The translations under genes were made by a program, and so were the position numbers. Shown here one piece after another: positions 33,536 to 41,435 of a stretch of DNA of 64,000 nucleotides. The DNA comes from OMSK01 sp902492995 (GTDB taxonomy: Bacteria > Bacillota_I > Bacilli_A > RF39 > UBA660): contig CABUNR010000003.1 in the NCBI GenBank assembly GCA_902492995.1, positions 3,550 to 67,549 on the forward strand. The letters are read 5' to 3'. How positions within the stretch are numbered: position 1 is the stretch's first letter; each line of letters starts with the position of its first letter. The notes beneath the pieces were generated by a model, which made no database searches, was not told the DNA's origin, and worked only from the letters and a program-made list of their open reading frames with translations.

Positions 33536-34083
33536 AATGCGTCTAATAGTTCTGCTTTTTTCATTGTTGAAACTCCGCTTATTCCTTTTTCTTTTGCTAT
33601 TTCACGAAGTTCTGCTACTGTACATTTAGATAGATCTTTTTCTTCTTTTTTATCTTCTTTTGTTTCTACTTTTTTAGTTTCTTTTTTAGTTTCTTTTTTT
33701 ACTTCTTCTTTAACTGGTTCAACTTTACCATTTAAAGCAGCTTTTGAAACTTCTACTAATTCAGTAAATGCAGCTGGATTATCAATTGCTATTTCTGATA
33801 ACATTTTACGGTTAATTGTAATACCTGCTTTTGATAAACCATTTATAAATTTTGAATAACTAATATCATTTTGTCTACATGCTGCATTAATTCTTGTTAT
33901 CCATAATTTTCTAAAATCTCTTTTCTTTTGTCTTCTATCTCTATATGCATATTTTAATGAATGCATAACTTGTTCTTTAGCAGTTCTATATAATCTATGT
34001 TTTGATCCAAAGTAACCTTTAGCTCTTTTCATTATTTTTTTGCGACGTGCACGATGAATTGTTCCACCTTTAACTCTTGCCAT
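33529..34083 (-). CDS. rplT: Ribosomal protein bL20 with C-terminal Rho_N-like extension
   Basis: Residues 1-116 are standard L20 (ARVKGGTIHRARRKKIMKRA, FGSKHRLYRTAKEQVMHSLK, WITRINAACRQND), which binds 23S rRNA and is the autoregulator of the infC operon in Firmicutes. L20 normally ends near residue 118. Here a Lys/Glu linker (120-150) leads to CTVAELREIAKEKGISGVST and KKAELLDALK, a Rho N-terminal/SAP-like helix-extended-helix motif (150-184). The extension is contiguous, without a frameshift. The added domain could bind nucleic acid. It is the last gene of the operon, 13 nt after rpmI. Confidence 0.93.
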   Translation of the reverse strand: MARVKGGTIHRARRKKIMKRAKGYFGSKHRLYRTAKEQVMHSLKYAYRDRRQKKRDFRKLWITRINAACRQNDISYSKFINGLSKAGITINRKMLSEIAIDNPAAFTELVEVSKAALNGKVEPVKEEVKKETKKETKKVETKEDKKEEKDLSKCTVAELREIAKEKGISGVSTMKKAELLDALK

Positions 34084-34096
34084 ATTATTCCTCCTA

Positions 34097-34282
34097 CTAT
34101 ATTAAATCTTTAACTCTTTTGTAATCTGTTTTACTTAATTTAGATCCGCTTCTACTTTTTCTGTTTGAAGCAGCGTTCTTTTTACCAGTATTATGTCTAC
34201 TACCTGGTGTTCCTATTTTATAGTCATTTTTTCTTTCTTTAAAAACTTTTGACATACCTTTGTGTGTTTTTTGTTTTGGCAT
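34097..34282 (-). CDS. rpmI: Ribosomal protein bL35
   Basis: This is a 61-aa basic protein. PKQKTHKGMSKVFKERKN followed by NAASNRKSRSGSKLSKTDYK corresponds to L35 (MPKMKTHRGAAKRFK...AHKSRKRKRKL), somewhat divergent. It is the middle gene of infC-rpmI-rplT, with an AGGAGGAAT site and 10-14 nt gaps on each side. The product is a small 50S subunit component. Confidence 0.92.
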   Translation of the reverse strand: MPKQKTHKGMSKVFKERKNDYKIGTPGSRHNTGKKNAASNRKSRSGSKLSKTDYKRVKDLI

Positions 34283-34292
34283 ATTATTCCTC

Positions 34293-34823
34293 CTACTTAT
34301 CTTTATTTGGTATTAGCATCATTGTCATAAAACGACCTTCTAATTTTGGTTGTCCATCCATTTCTGCAATGTTTTCTACTTCTTTTGCAAATTTAAGAAG
34401 CACTTCACGCCCTAACTCTGGATGAGCCATTTCTCTACCTTTAAATCTTATAGATACTTTAATTTTATGACCTTTTTCTAAATATTTAGATGAATTGCGT
34501 ACTCTTGTATCAAAATCATGCTTATCAATTGTAACAGATAATCTATATTCCTTTACTTCCAAATTAGATTCTCTTTGTTTTTTCATATTTTCTTTTTGTT
34601 TTTTCTTTGATTCATATTTATATTTATTATAATCCATTATTTTGCAAACTTGTGGTTTTGCATTTGGACTAATCAATACTAAATCAAATCCTGCATAATT
34701 TGCTAATGTTAATGCATCTTTAATATTTTTAATTCCAAGTTGTTCTCCATTTGGACCAATTACCATTACTTCTTTTGCACGAATTTGTTCATTAATATAC
34801 AAATCCTTATCTTTATTTGCGAT
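34293..34823 (-). CDS. infC: Translation initiation factor IF-3, probable ATC start
   Basis: The 176-aa IF-3 has the N-domain (LYINEQIRAKEVMVIGPNGE, LANYAGFDLVLISPNAKPQV, CKIMDYNKYKYESKKKQKE) and the C-domain (EYRLSVTIDKHDFDTR, KGHKIKVSIRFKGREMAHPE). The only upstream ATG (34838) overlaps the ribosome site GGAGGT (34831-34836) and has none of its own. An ATC at 34823 lies 8 nt from that site. infC uses rare starts (AUU in E. coli) so that IF-3 discriminates against its own message; ATC would do the same here. It leads the operon behind an L20-type leader. Confidence 0.9.
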   Translation of the reverse strand: MANKDKDLYINEQIRAKEVMVIGPNGEQLGIKNIKDALTLANYAGFDLVLISPNAKPQVCKIMDYNKYKYESKKKQKENMKKQRESNLEVKEYRLSVTIDKHDFDTRVRNSSKYLEKGHKIKVSIRFKGREMAHPELGREVLLKFAKEVENIAEMDGQPKLEGRFMTMMLIPNKDK

Positions 34824-34838
34824 ACCCCACACCTCCAT

Positions 34839-34948
34839 AAAAAAATGAATACAGAGAATGTATCCATATTAAAAGCAAATTAATATAATTAATGGCTTTT
34901 ACCCAAAACTTTTCGTAATCGGGTGGATGTGGATACATCTCTTTCCTT
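34839..34948 (-). ncRNA. L20-type leader of infC operon
   Basis: The minus-strand leader has GATGTATCCACATCCACCCG, then GGGTAAAAGCC, a complementary GCTTTTAATATGGATACAT, and finally TGTATTCATTTTTTT. ATGTATCCA pairs with TGGATACAT, and the final hairpin with T tail resembles an attenuator. This is the layout of the Firmicute L20 leader, in which ribosomal protein L20 represses the operon. Confidence 0.75.
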
Positions 34949-34966
34949 TTTTTTCATTTCTTATTC

Positions 34967-34995
34967 ATTATACACATTAATTATATGATTGTCAA
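34967..34995 (-). promoter_or_regulatory. Promoter of infC operon
   Basis: On the minus strand TTGACA (34990-34995), 17-nt spacer, TATAAT (34967-34972). Confidence 0.85.
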
Positions 34996-35001
34996 TATAT
35001 T

Positions 35002-36228
35002 TTATTCGTTTTCTAGATTTTCTATAGCTTTTATTAATCCTATTTTACCATATTCATATGTTAAACTTCCTTGTAAATATGCAATATACGGTTCTCTTAT
35101 TGGTCCATCACATGAAAGTTCAATAGATGATCCTTGTGTAAATGATCCTGATGCCATAATTATCTTATCATCATATCCTGGCATATCACTTGCTACTGGA
35201 AGTACATGAGCATCTATGGCAGATCCCTTTTGTATTCCTTGAACAAATTTAATCAATTTATCTTTATCATTAAATGTTATCATTTCTACTATATCAGCTC
35301 TATGGTCATTTGCTTTTGGTTCTACAATATAACCTAAATCCTCTAACACTTGACTTGCTAATACAACTGTTTTTAAACTATTTTTTACAGTACTTGGTGC
35401 CATATATATTCCTTGTAAAAAGTTTTTATTAATACCTAATGTTGGTCCTACATCTCTTCCTTCTCCTGGAAGGGTTAATCTTTCACCTGCAAGTTTTATT
35501 AAATCTTTTCTTCCGACTATATATGCTCCATTAGGTGCTATTCCTCCACCTAAATTTTTTATAAGTGATCCTACTACTATATCCGCTCCTACTTCTATTG
35601 GTTCTTTTGTACTAACAAATTCACAATAACAATTGTCTACCATTATTATTACTTCTTTATCAACTTCTCTGATTTTTTTTATTACTATTTCTAATTCTTC
35701 TATTGTTATACTTTTTCTAGTTGAGTATCCTCTAGATCTTTGTATTTCTATTACTTTTACTTTATTTTCTTTTAAATATTTTTGGATTTTTTCGACATCA
35801 AACTTATTATTTTTTAAATCAATTTCATCGTATTTTATGTTATATGATGCAAGTGAACTTTCATTTTCTTTTATTCCTATTACTTCATCTAATGTATCAT
35901 ATGGTTTTCCTGTTATACTTAGTAATAAATCATTAGGTCTTAATAGTGCAAATAAAGTTACAGTTAAAGCATGTGAACCTGATACTAATTGATTTCTAAC
36001 TAAGGCATCTTCTGATTTAAATATATCTTTATACACATTTTCTATAGCTTCTCTTCCTATGTCACCATATCCATATCCTGTTGTCGAATTAAAATGGATT
36101 TCAGATATTTCATTTTTATGAAATGCATTTAGTACTTTTAAACTATTTAATTCACATATTTTGTCTAATTCTTTAAATTTTGTTTCTAATTTTTTTTCTG
36201 CTTGATCTAATAAATTTAAAATATCCAT
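35002..36228 (-). CDS. Methionine gamma-lyase family / aluminium resistance-type PLP protein
   Basis: The 408-aa fold-type I PLP enzyme matches the Met_gamma_lyase family often named aluminium resistance protein (YnbB-like): NSTTGYGYGDIGREAIE near the N-terminus, GSHALTVTLFALLRPNDLLL, VDNCYCEFV with the cofactor Asp, and GSLIKNLGGGIAPNGAYI with the Schiff-base Lys region. The substrate is not known. Its ATG overlaps the TAA of the SDR gene upstream by one base (TAATG), so the two are translationally coupled. It ends about 50 nt from the infC leader promoter. Confidence 0.85.
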   Translation of the reverse strand: MDILNLLDQAEKKLETKFKELDKICELNSLKVLNAFHKNEISEIHFNSTTGYGYGDIGREAIENVYKDIFKSEDALVRNQLVSGSHALTVTLFALLRPNDLLLSITGKPYDTLDEVIGIKENESSLASYNIKYDEIDLKNNKFDVEKIQKYLKENKVKVIEIQRSRGYSTRKSITIEELEIVIKKIREVDKEVIIMVDNCYCEFVSTKEPIEVGADIVVGSLIKNLGGGIAPNGAYIVGRKDLIKLAGERLTLPGEGRDVGPTLGINKNFLQGIYMAPSTVKNSLKTVVLASQVLEDLGYIVEPKANDHRADIVEMITFNDKDKLIKFVQGIQKGSAIDAHVLPVASDMPGYDDKIIMASGSFTQGSSIELSCDGPIREPYIAYLQGSLTYEYGKIGLIKAIENLENE

Positions 36229-36965
36229 TAGTACATTCCTCCATCTATTCTTATTACTTGATTATTTATATATTCTGCTTTTTCACTTATTAAAAATTCT
36301 ACTAAATATGCAATTTCTATAGGATAACCAAATCTATTTTTAAATACTTTCTCTTTTTCACTTTCTATATATTCTAAATCTAAATCTTTCATATCTTTTT
36401 TAGTTTGTATCCAGCCTGGGGCAATAGCATTTACATTAACAATTGGTTTAAATTCTAAAGATAGGTTATGTGTAAGTGATATTAAGGCTGCTTTTGATGC
36501 ATCGTAATCTAGACACATTGGATAATATGTATCTATTCCATTAGTGCTTGCTATATTAATAATTTTTCCATAATTATTTTTTACCATTTCACTGCCTATT
36601 TTTTTACTTAGTAAAAATGGCGCAATTAAATTTACATCTAATATTTCTCTAAATTCAGAAGAGTTTTTTTCACTAAATATGTTTGGTTTATCTAATGCAG
36701 CATTATTTATTAAAATATCTATTTTTTTAAACTTATTTAACGATTTTTCTATTAAATTATTTATATCTTCATCTTTTGTTAAATCAGCTTTTATTAAAAG
36801 CGTATCTACATCATATTTTTCTTTTATCTTTTTTTCTAATTCTAATGCACTTTCATAATTATTATTATAATGAATTATAATGTTTATATCATTACTTGCA
36901 AGTACATTTGAAATTGATATTCCAACCTCACTACTAGCTCCTGTTATTAATGCTGTTTTTCTCAT
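36228..36965 (-). CDS. SDR-family oxidoreductase (FabG-like)
   Basis: The 245-aa classical short-chain dehydrogenase has the nucleotide-binding TGASSEVGISI at the N-terminus (the usual GIG is EVG), NNAALDKP (NNAG equivalent), the catalytic Ser in NIASTNG and the YDASKAAL Tyr-Lys pair, and WIQTKKD. It reduces a carbonyl with NAD(P)H. FabG-like substrates are only an inference. ATG 36965 has AGGAG 6 nt upstream; the longer frame to 37001 overlaps the attenuator hairpin. It is coupled to the PLP lyase gene. Confidence 0.85.
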   Translation of the reverse strand: MRKTALITGASSEVGISISNVLASNDINIIIHYNNNYESALELEKKIKEKYDVDTLLIKADLTKDEDINNLIEKSLNKFKKIDILINNAALDKPNIFSEKNSSEFREILDVNLIAPFLLSKKIGSEMVKNNYGKIINIASTNGIDTYYPMCLDYDASKAALISLTHNLSLEFKPIVNVNAIAPGWIQTKKDMKDLDLEYIESEKEKVFKNRFGYPIEIAYLVEFLISEKAEYINNQVIRIDGGMY

Positions 36966-36984
36966 AATTTTCTCCTTTATATAT

Positions 36985-37088
36985 AAAAAAATAGCACTCA
37001 ATCTTTAATAGATTAAGTACTTAACCTGTTTTTTTAAGTACTCAACTTTACAAAGTCAAGTATTTTAATTGAATACTCATCCACATAC
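36985..37088 (-). promoter_or_regulatory. Leader with mutually exclusive hairpins and terminator (attenuator)
   Basis: On the minus strand, four overlapping stems can form: GAGTATT/AATACTT, ACTTGACTTT/AAAGTTGAGT, GAGTACTT/AAGTACTT and a terminator AGTACTTAATCT/AGATTGAGTGCT (36993-37021) followed by T7. AAGTACTT is shared by the antiterminator-like and terminator stems. This leader precedes the SDR-lyase operon. The ligand is unknown, and the palindromic TTAAGTACTTAA could also be a protein operator. Confidence 0.55.
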
Positions 37089-37097
37089 ATATTAACA

Positions 37098-37122
37098 TAA
37101 AAAAAGACTTATATCAAGTCAT
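37098..37122 (-). terminator. Terminator of efp
   Basis: GACTTGATATAAGTC followed by T7 on the minus strand. Confidence 0.75.
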
Positions 37123-37124
37123 TT

Positions 37125-37682
37125 TTATGCACGTGATGAATATTTTCCATCAGCTGTTGTTACTAATATTTTTTCACCTTGTTCTATAAATAAAGGTACT
37201 TTAACAAGTAAACCTGTTTCTACATAAGCATCCTTAAGTGCATTATTTGTTGTATTTCCTTTTACAGCTGGTTCAGTTTCTGTTACTGTAAATTCAATTT
37301 TGTCTGGAAGTACTAATCCTAGTAATTCTCCTTCAAATTGAACTACATCTACTAATCCATTTTCAATTAAATAGTATTTGTCATCACCTATTTGAGATGC
37401 TGATAATTCAAGTTGTTCATATGTTTGCATATTCATAAAATAATATGTATCACCTGTATTATATAAATATTGTACATTTGATCTTGTAATATTTGCTTTT
37501 TCAAATTTAACATTTGTATTAAATGTTCTCTCTACAATTCCACCTGTTCTCATATTTTTTAATTTAGTTTTCATGAAAGCTGATCCTTTTCCAGGTTTTA
37601 CATGTAAAAATTCAACAACTTGATAAATATTTCCTTCTATCATAAGTGTCATTCCATTTTTAATATCATTTACATTTATCAT
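37125..37682 (-). CDS. efp: Elongation factor P
   Basis: The 185-aa, three-domain EF-P has the KOW-like N-domain with MTLMIEGNIYQVVEF and the tip loop HVKPGKGSAFMKTK containing the Lys that is modified in some lineages, the middle OB domain with YYFMNMQTYEQLEL and the C-terminal TGLLVKVPLFIEQGEKI. It relieves ribosome stalling at polyproline. AAGGAG site before the ATG. It lies 35 nt downstream of the small 51-aa gene, after a terminator-like hairpin. Confidence 0.95.
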   Translation of the reverse strand: MINVNDIKNGMTLMIEGNIYQVVEFLHVKPGKGSAFMKTKLKNMRTGGIVERTFNTNVKFEKANITRSNVQYLYNTGDTYYFMNMQTYEQLELSASQIGDDKYYLIENGLVDVVQFEGELLGLVLPDKIEFTVTETEPAVKGNTTNNALKDAYVETGLLVKVPLFIEQGEKILVTTADGKYSSRA

Positions 37683-37698
37683 AATAATCTCCTTTTAT

Positions 37699-37722
37699 CA
37701 AAAAATAAGGTTTAACCTTATT
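37699..37722 (-). terminator. Terminator after rpmG-51 aa gene
   Basis: AAATAAGGTTTAACCTTATT-like hairpin (AAATAAGGTTAAACCTTATTTTTT on the minus strand), overlapping the stop of the 51-aa gene. Confidence 0.7.
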
Positions 37723-37873
37723 TAGTTCTTCTTCTATAATTTTTATTTATAGTTTTTGTTTTAGTTTTTAATTTATAATTTTTTTCTACTGGAACTTTTC
37801 CAATAACTTGATTAGATTGTGCTTTTATTAAAGCTGCATAATCAATTGTTGTATGTATATTTGGTATCCCCAT
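37718..37873 (-). CDS. Small basic 51-aa protein between rpmG and efp
   Basis: ATG 37873 has an AGGAT site that lies in the 12-nt gap after rpmG. The 51-aa product starts MGIPNIHTTIDYAALIKAQS and ends in a Lys/Arg-rich tail (NKNYRRRTK), giving a strongly basic C-terminus compatible with rRNA or membrane surface binding. It is not recognised. Its spacing to rpmG, codon use and terminator suggest a real gene, missed by length cut-offs. Confidence 0.6.
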   Translation of the reverse strand: MGIPNIHTTIDYAALIKAQSNQVIGKVPVEKNYKLKTKTKTINKNYRRRTK

Positions 37874-37885
37874 ATTTAATCCTCA

Positions 37886-38053
37886 CTATTTTTCTTCTTT
37901 ATGAGCAGTATGTTGTCTACATCTTGGACAATACTTATTTAATTCTAAACGTTCTGTTGTATTTTTTTTGTTCTTTGGTGTACGATAATTTTTTTCATTA
38001 CATACAGTACATTTTAAAGTAACTAATTCTCTATTTTCACCTTTTTTAGCCAT
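37886..38053 (-). CDS. rpmG: Ribosomal protein bL33
   Basis: The 55-aa protein is L33: LVTLKCTVCNEKNYRTPKNK, KNTTERLELNKYCPRCRQHT and AHKEEK. Two CxxC pairs (CTVC and CPRC) mark the zinc-binding C+ form, as used by Firmicutes under zinc-replete conditions. GGAGGTATAATT site before ATG 38053. It is probably the first gene of a short operon with the 51-aa gene; secE and nusG, its frequent neighbours, are not present here. Confidence 0.92.
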   Translation of the reverse strand: MAKKGENRELVTLKCTVCNEKNYRTPKNKKNTTERLELNKYCPRCRQHTAHKEEK

Positions 38054-38407
38054 AATTATACCTCCTCCTTGAGCACATTACCTACATTATAACATGTTTT
38101 TCTATAAATTCAAACATTTTTTTATATTTTAAACAAATTTTATTATTTAGTTAATGTTTTTTCTTTCAAATAATTTTTTTATTTTTTATATTTAAATATG
38201 ACGTAATTTTAATTTGTCTATCTATATTGCTCAATGATTTACTCTTTTCTAATTTAAAATTTATGACATTCATTATTTTTCATTATTAGAAATATTAGCA
38301 TCATAATTTGAAGTTTGTGTTTTATCATCTGTTTTTATTTTTTCATCTTTTATAAGTTCTAATTTCATATATTTTTTATATTATTTAAAAAATTATCCTT
38401 ACTCAAA
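38054..38407. other. Intergenic region with possible gene remnant
   Basis: Very AT-rich. On the minus strand a 31-codon frame (about 38279-38370) encodes KLELIKDEKIKTDDKTQTSN and has no Shine-Dalgarno; just upstream another frame reads LSKDNFLNNIKNI. These may be leftovers of a C-terminal tail of the adjacent PBP or of a lost gene. The rpmG promoter should lie near 38080-38110. Confidence 0.35.
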
Positions 38408-40462
38408 CTAATTATATAATTTAAAATATGCTTCACTTACTTTTGTTGTAATTCTTCTATTAACGTTTGTTTGATAATTACTATTATTGTCATAATTATA
38501 TATATCTGGAGATATAATTGCAAATGTCACAATAGGGTCATCATATGGTGCATATGCAACAAAAGCATTACTAATTGTTTCTTTATCGACTTTTAAATCA
38601 CCATCTGTATCAACAAAACTTTGACTTGTACCTGTTTTTCCTGCTGGTTTGTATTTTAAATTAATATATCCATAACCAGTTCCACCAAGTTTTAATACTT
38701 CCTTAAATCCTTCTTTTACTCTATTTAAAAATTTTTCTTCAGTTGTTACTTTATTTAATTCTTCATTTTTATATTCATATATCTTATTTGATAATGATTC
38801 TTTTTTTGATGAATAAACATCTTTTAATAGGTGCAACTTCATTCTTGAACCATTATTTGCAATCGTACTTATATACTGTGATAACTGAATTGGAGTATAC
38901 GTATCATATTGACCTATTGAAAAGTCTAAAAGTAATCCTCCTACATCACTTTTTCCAACATTTCCTACACTTTCTCCTTTTAAATCTATTCCTGTTTTTA
39001 CACCTAATCCAAATTCATTAAATGTTGTTCTATATTTTTTAAAAGCTTCTTTATTTGCTTTTAAAGCCATATTATATTTATATTTGGTTTTAGCAACTTT
39101 TAATGCTGTGTAGTACTGATATGTATTTGATGATTTTTTTAGAGCAGTTATATCATTTAATGTACCAAGTGGCATCCAAGAACATTTAAGTGGCGTACTT
39201 GCAAGCTTAACACATGTATCATTTCTAACTTCATTTATTTTAAGTGCTGAATTATTATATCCCACTATATGTGATGCGCCTTTTACAACTGAACCTGGTG
39301 TAATTGGAGACGTTATTACAGCTGGTGTATAATCATATATTTTATAATCTTTATCTGTTTCTATTACTTGTTTTCCTGCCATTGCTAGAATTTCTCCCGT
39401 TTTTGGATTCGTTACAATAACAAATGATCTATTATAATATTCTGTATTTTTTTCTTTTTTTGCTTTAATTATTTCCTCTTCTAATATTTTTTCTATTTCG
39501 CGTTGTAGTTCTATATCTATTGTAAGTACTATATCATTTCCTCTTGTTCCATATTTTTTTAGCGTTTTTTCTCCTTCTTCATTTATTTCATAAATGTTTT
39601 TTTCTCCTTTTAAATAATCATCATATTCATACTCTAAATAACTTATTCCTACCTTATCATCTAAATTGTATCCTTTTTTTATATAATAATTTTTTAAATC
39701 GCTTGGTATATTATTTGAAACAGTTCCTAGTATTGATTTAAATGTATTATCATATAAGTATAATCTTTCCCAATCTAGTCTAATATTTATACCATTTAAT
39801 TTACTTATATTAGCCGCAATTGTTGCATATTCTTTTTCTGTAACATCGCGATCTTTTATTATCTTTTCTTCATAACTATATCCTTTATTCATTAAGTAAT
39901 ATATATAAGCTGCTTTTTTATCTTTTTCACTAAATTTATTTATTTCTTCTTCTGGTACTCTTTCATATTTTAATTTTACTATATCTTCTTTTGTTATTTT
40001 TCGATATTCTAGTAATTCTAGTTCTTTTTCTGTTATTAATTTTTCTGATTCTTCTTTATGTTTTTTTAACCAAAATGTCTTATACATTTTATTTGTTGCT
40101 TTATTTTCTATTTCTATCATATCAGCCAATTTATATGCAAGTGATATTTCTTCTTCTACTTTCAAATTATTTTTTACATAATATATTATTCTTTTGGGTT
40201 TATTATCAACTATCAATTTATGATTTCTATCATATATTCTTCCTCTTGGAGCTGTTTTCCCTTCTATCTTTTTTTCTGTTAATTCTTTTAATTTTTCTAC
40301 ATAATAATCTTTTTTTACTATTTGAATATAAAATAGTTTTATAAATAAAATTATAAATGCTAATGTTACTATTAATATTAATATATTGTATCTTTTTTCT
40401 ATTATTTCTTTTATATCATTATATTTTTTGTAATAATTATATTTTATTTTTTTCTTTTTCAT
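38408..40462 (-). CDS. Class B penicillin-binding protein (PBP2/FtsI family transpeptidase)
   Basis: The 684-aa class B PBP has one N-terminal helix (residues 28-48), a PBP dimerisation domain (starting KTAPRGRIYDRNHKLIVDN) and a transpeptidase domain with SVVK in TPGSVVKGASHI, SSNTYQ as SxN, and KTGTSQSF as KTG. It cross-links peptidoglycan during elongation or division; MrdA-like or PBP2B-like cannot be separated from the sequence alone. Its start overlaps the stop of sod by 26 nt. No mreB/rodA or ftsW neighbour is seen. Confidence 0.9.
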   Translation of the reverse strand: MKKKKIKYNYYKKYNDIKEIIEKRYNILILIVTLAFIILFIKLFYIQIVKKDYYVEKLKELTEKKIEGKTAPRGRIYDRNHKLIVDNKPKRIIYYVKNNLKVEEEISLAYKLADMIEIENKATNKMYKTFWLKKHKEESEKLITEKELELLEYRKITKEDIVKLKYERVPEEEINKFSEKDKKAAYIYYLMNKGYSYEEKIIKDRDVTEKEYATIAANISKLNGINIRLDWERLYLYDNTFKSILGTVSNNIPSDLKNYYIKKGYNLDDKVGISYLEYEYDDYLKGEKNIYEINEEGEKTLKKYGTRGNDIVLTIDIELQREIEKILEEEIIKAKKEKNTEYYNRSFVIVTNPKTGEILAMAGKQVIETDKDYKIYDYTPAVITSPITPGSVVKGASHIVGYNNSALKINEVRNDTCVKLASTPLKCSWMPLGTLNDITALKKSSNTYQYYTALKVAKTKYKYNMALKANKEAFKKYRTTFNEFGLGVKTGIDLKGESVGNVGKSDVGGLLLDFSIGQYDTYTPIQLSQYISTIANNGSRMKLHLLKDVYSSKKESLSNKIYEYKNEELNKVTTEEKFLNRVKEGFKEVLKLGGTGYGYINLKYKPAGKTGTSQSFVDTDGDLKVDKETISNAFVAYAPYDDPIVTFAIISPDIYNYDNNSNYQTNVNRRITTKVSEAYFKLYN

Positions 40463-41048
40463 ATAATTTATTTATCTTTTTAAAATCAATAATATGAAAA
40501 AACGAATCAATATATTTTTCTTTATTATTTTGATAATCTAGATAATATGCATGTTCATACATATCTAGTGCTATTATAGGTATCATACCGTATAAATATG
40601 GGCTTTCTTCATTACTCATATTTATTATTTGTAATTCTTTATTTTTATTTATTACTAAATAGGTATATCCTGATCCTTTTAAGTTTAAAGCCATTTTTTT
40701 AAATTCTTGAGCAAAATTTTCATATGTTCCATACTTTTTTTCTATTTCTTTTTTTATCTCTAGAATAGGTTTATTATTACCTAAATTACTTACACTATTA
40801 AAATATAGTTCATGATTTACTACTCCACCTAAATTATATATTATATCATCTCTATTTGCTATATTAAATAAATCTATATGTTTAAATAAATCTTCTTTAT
40901 CATACTTATAGTTATAATTTTCCTTATTTAAAATATCATTTAAATTTTTTAAATATTTTAAATAATAGTTATTGTAGTGAATATATAATGTTCTATCACT
41001 AATATATGGTTCTAAAGTACTATAGTCTAATTCTTTTTTTTGATACAT
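40437..41048 (-). CDS. Fe/Mn superoxide dismutase-family protein, divergent
   Basis: The 203-aa protein matches Fe/Mn SOD. Metal ligands are kept: His in TLYIHYNNYY, His in VVNHELYF, and the Asp and His of ALDMYEHAYYLDYQNNKEKY. Differences: the conserved HH in the first helix is YY here, and DVWEHAYY is DMYEHAYY, so a Trp near the active site is replaced by Tyr. GSGYTYLVINKNKELQ is near the expected GWxWL. It would dismutate superoxide if active. A GGGGGAAT site precedes the ATG. It is located next to nfo and DUF2624, as in B. subtilis. Confidence 0.82.
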   Translation of the reverse strand: MYQKKELDYSTLEPYISDRTLYIHYNNYYLKYLKNLNDILNKENYNYKYDKEDLFKHIDLFNIANRDDIIYNLGGVVNHELYFNSVSNLGNNKPILEIKKEIEKKYGTYENFAQEFKKMALNLKGSGYTYLVINKNKELQIINMSNEESPYLYGMIPIIALDMYEHAYYLDYQNNKEKYIDSFFHIIDFKKINKLYEKEKNKI

Positions 41049-41129
41049 ATTATTCCCCCTATACTTAATATTATTAAAATTTAACTACATTATTCTAAGA
41101 CTTTTTCATATATTATTATGAGGTGTCTT

Positions 41130-41393
41130 ATGATTTATAGATTAATTGAAAAAAAAATTAAATCTTTAACAAAAGAAGATATAATTAACTACGCTAATAG
41201 TGAAAATGTTAAACTTGATAATAATGAAGTAAATATCATTTATGATACAATTAAAAGTGATTATAAAATTTTATTGCATGGTGATAGTGAACTTATTTTT
41301 AATAATATAAAAAGTAGGATTAATCCTACTGCTTATAAAAAAATTTATGAATTATATAATTTTTATAAAAATAAATATAAAAACTATCTATAA
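41130..41393 (+). CDS. DUF2624-like small protein (YqfT-type)
   Basis: The 87-aa protein is all-helical: KIKSLTKEDIINYANSENVK, LDNNEVNIIYDTIKSDYKI and NPTAYKKIYELYNFYKNKYK. Size and context next to nfo match the YqfT/DUF2624 family of Bacilli, with sod also nearby, as in B. subtilis. Function unknown. ATG 41130 follows GAGGTG; the ATG at 41118 overlaps this site. It converges on nfo. Confidence 0.65.
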   Translation: MIYRLIEKKIKSLTKEDIINYANSENVKLDNNEVNIIYDTIKSDYKILLHGDSELIFNNIKSRINPTAYKKIYELYNFYKNKYKNYL

Positions 41394-41435
41394 TTATTAT
41401 GCTTAATTTTAAATTTTTTAAACATAATAATTTCT
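41391..41435. terminator. Hairpin between convergent DUF2624 and nfo genes
   Basis: AATTATTATG and CATAATAATT arms separated by a T/A-rich loop; it lacks a long T run, so termination strength is uncertain. Confidence 0.4.

Noticed and set aside
35633..35992. Plus-strand frame opposite the PLP lyase
   Set aside because: It overlaps the whole of a well-supported enzyme gene in antisense and has no ribosome site.
38279..38370. 31-codon frame upstream of the rpmG side and downstream of the PBP2 gene
   Set aside because: No ribosome site and very low complexity; kept only as a possible remnant in the intergenic entry.
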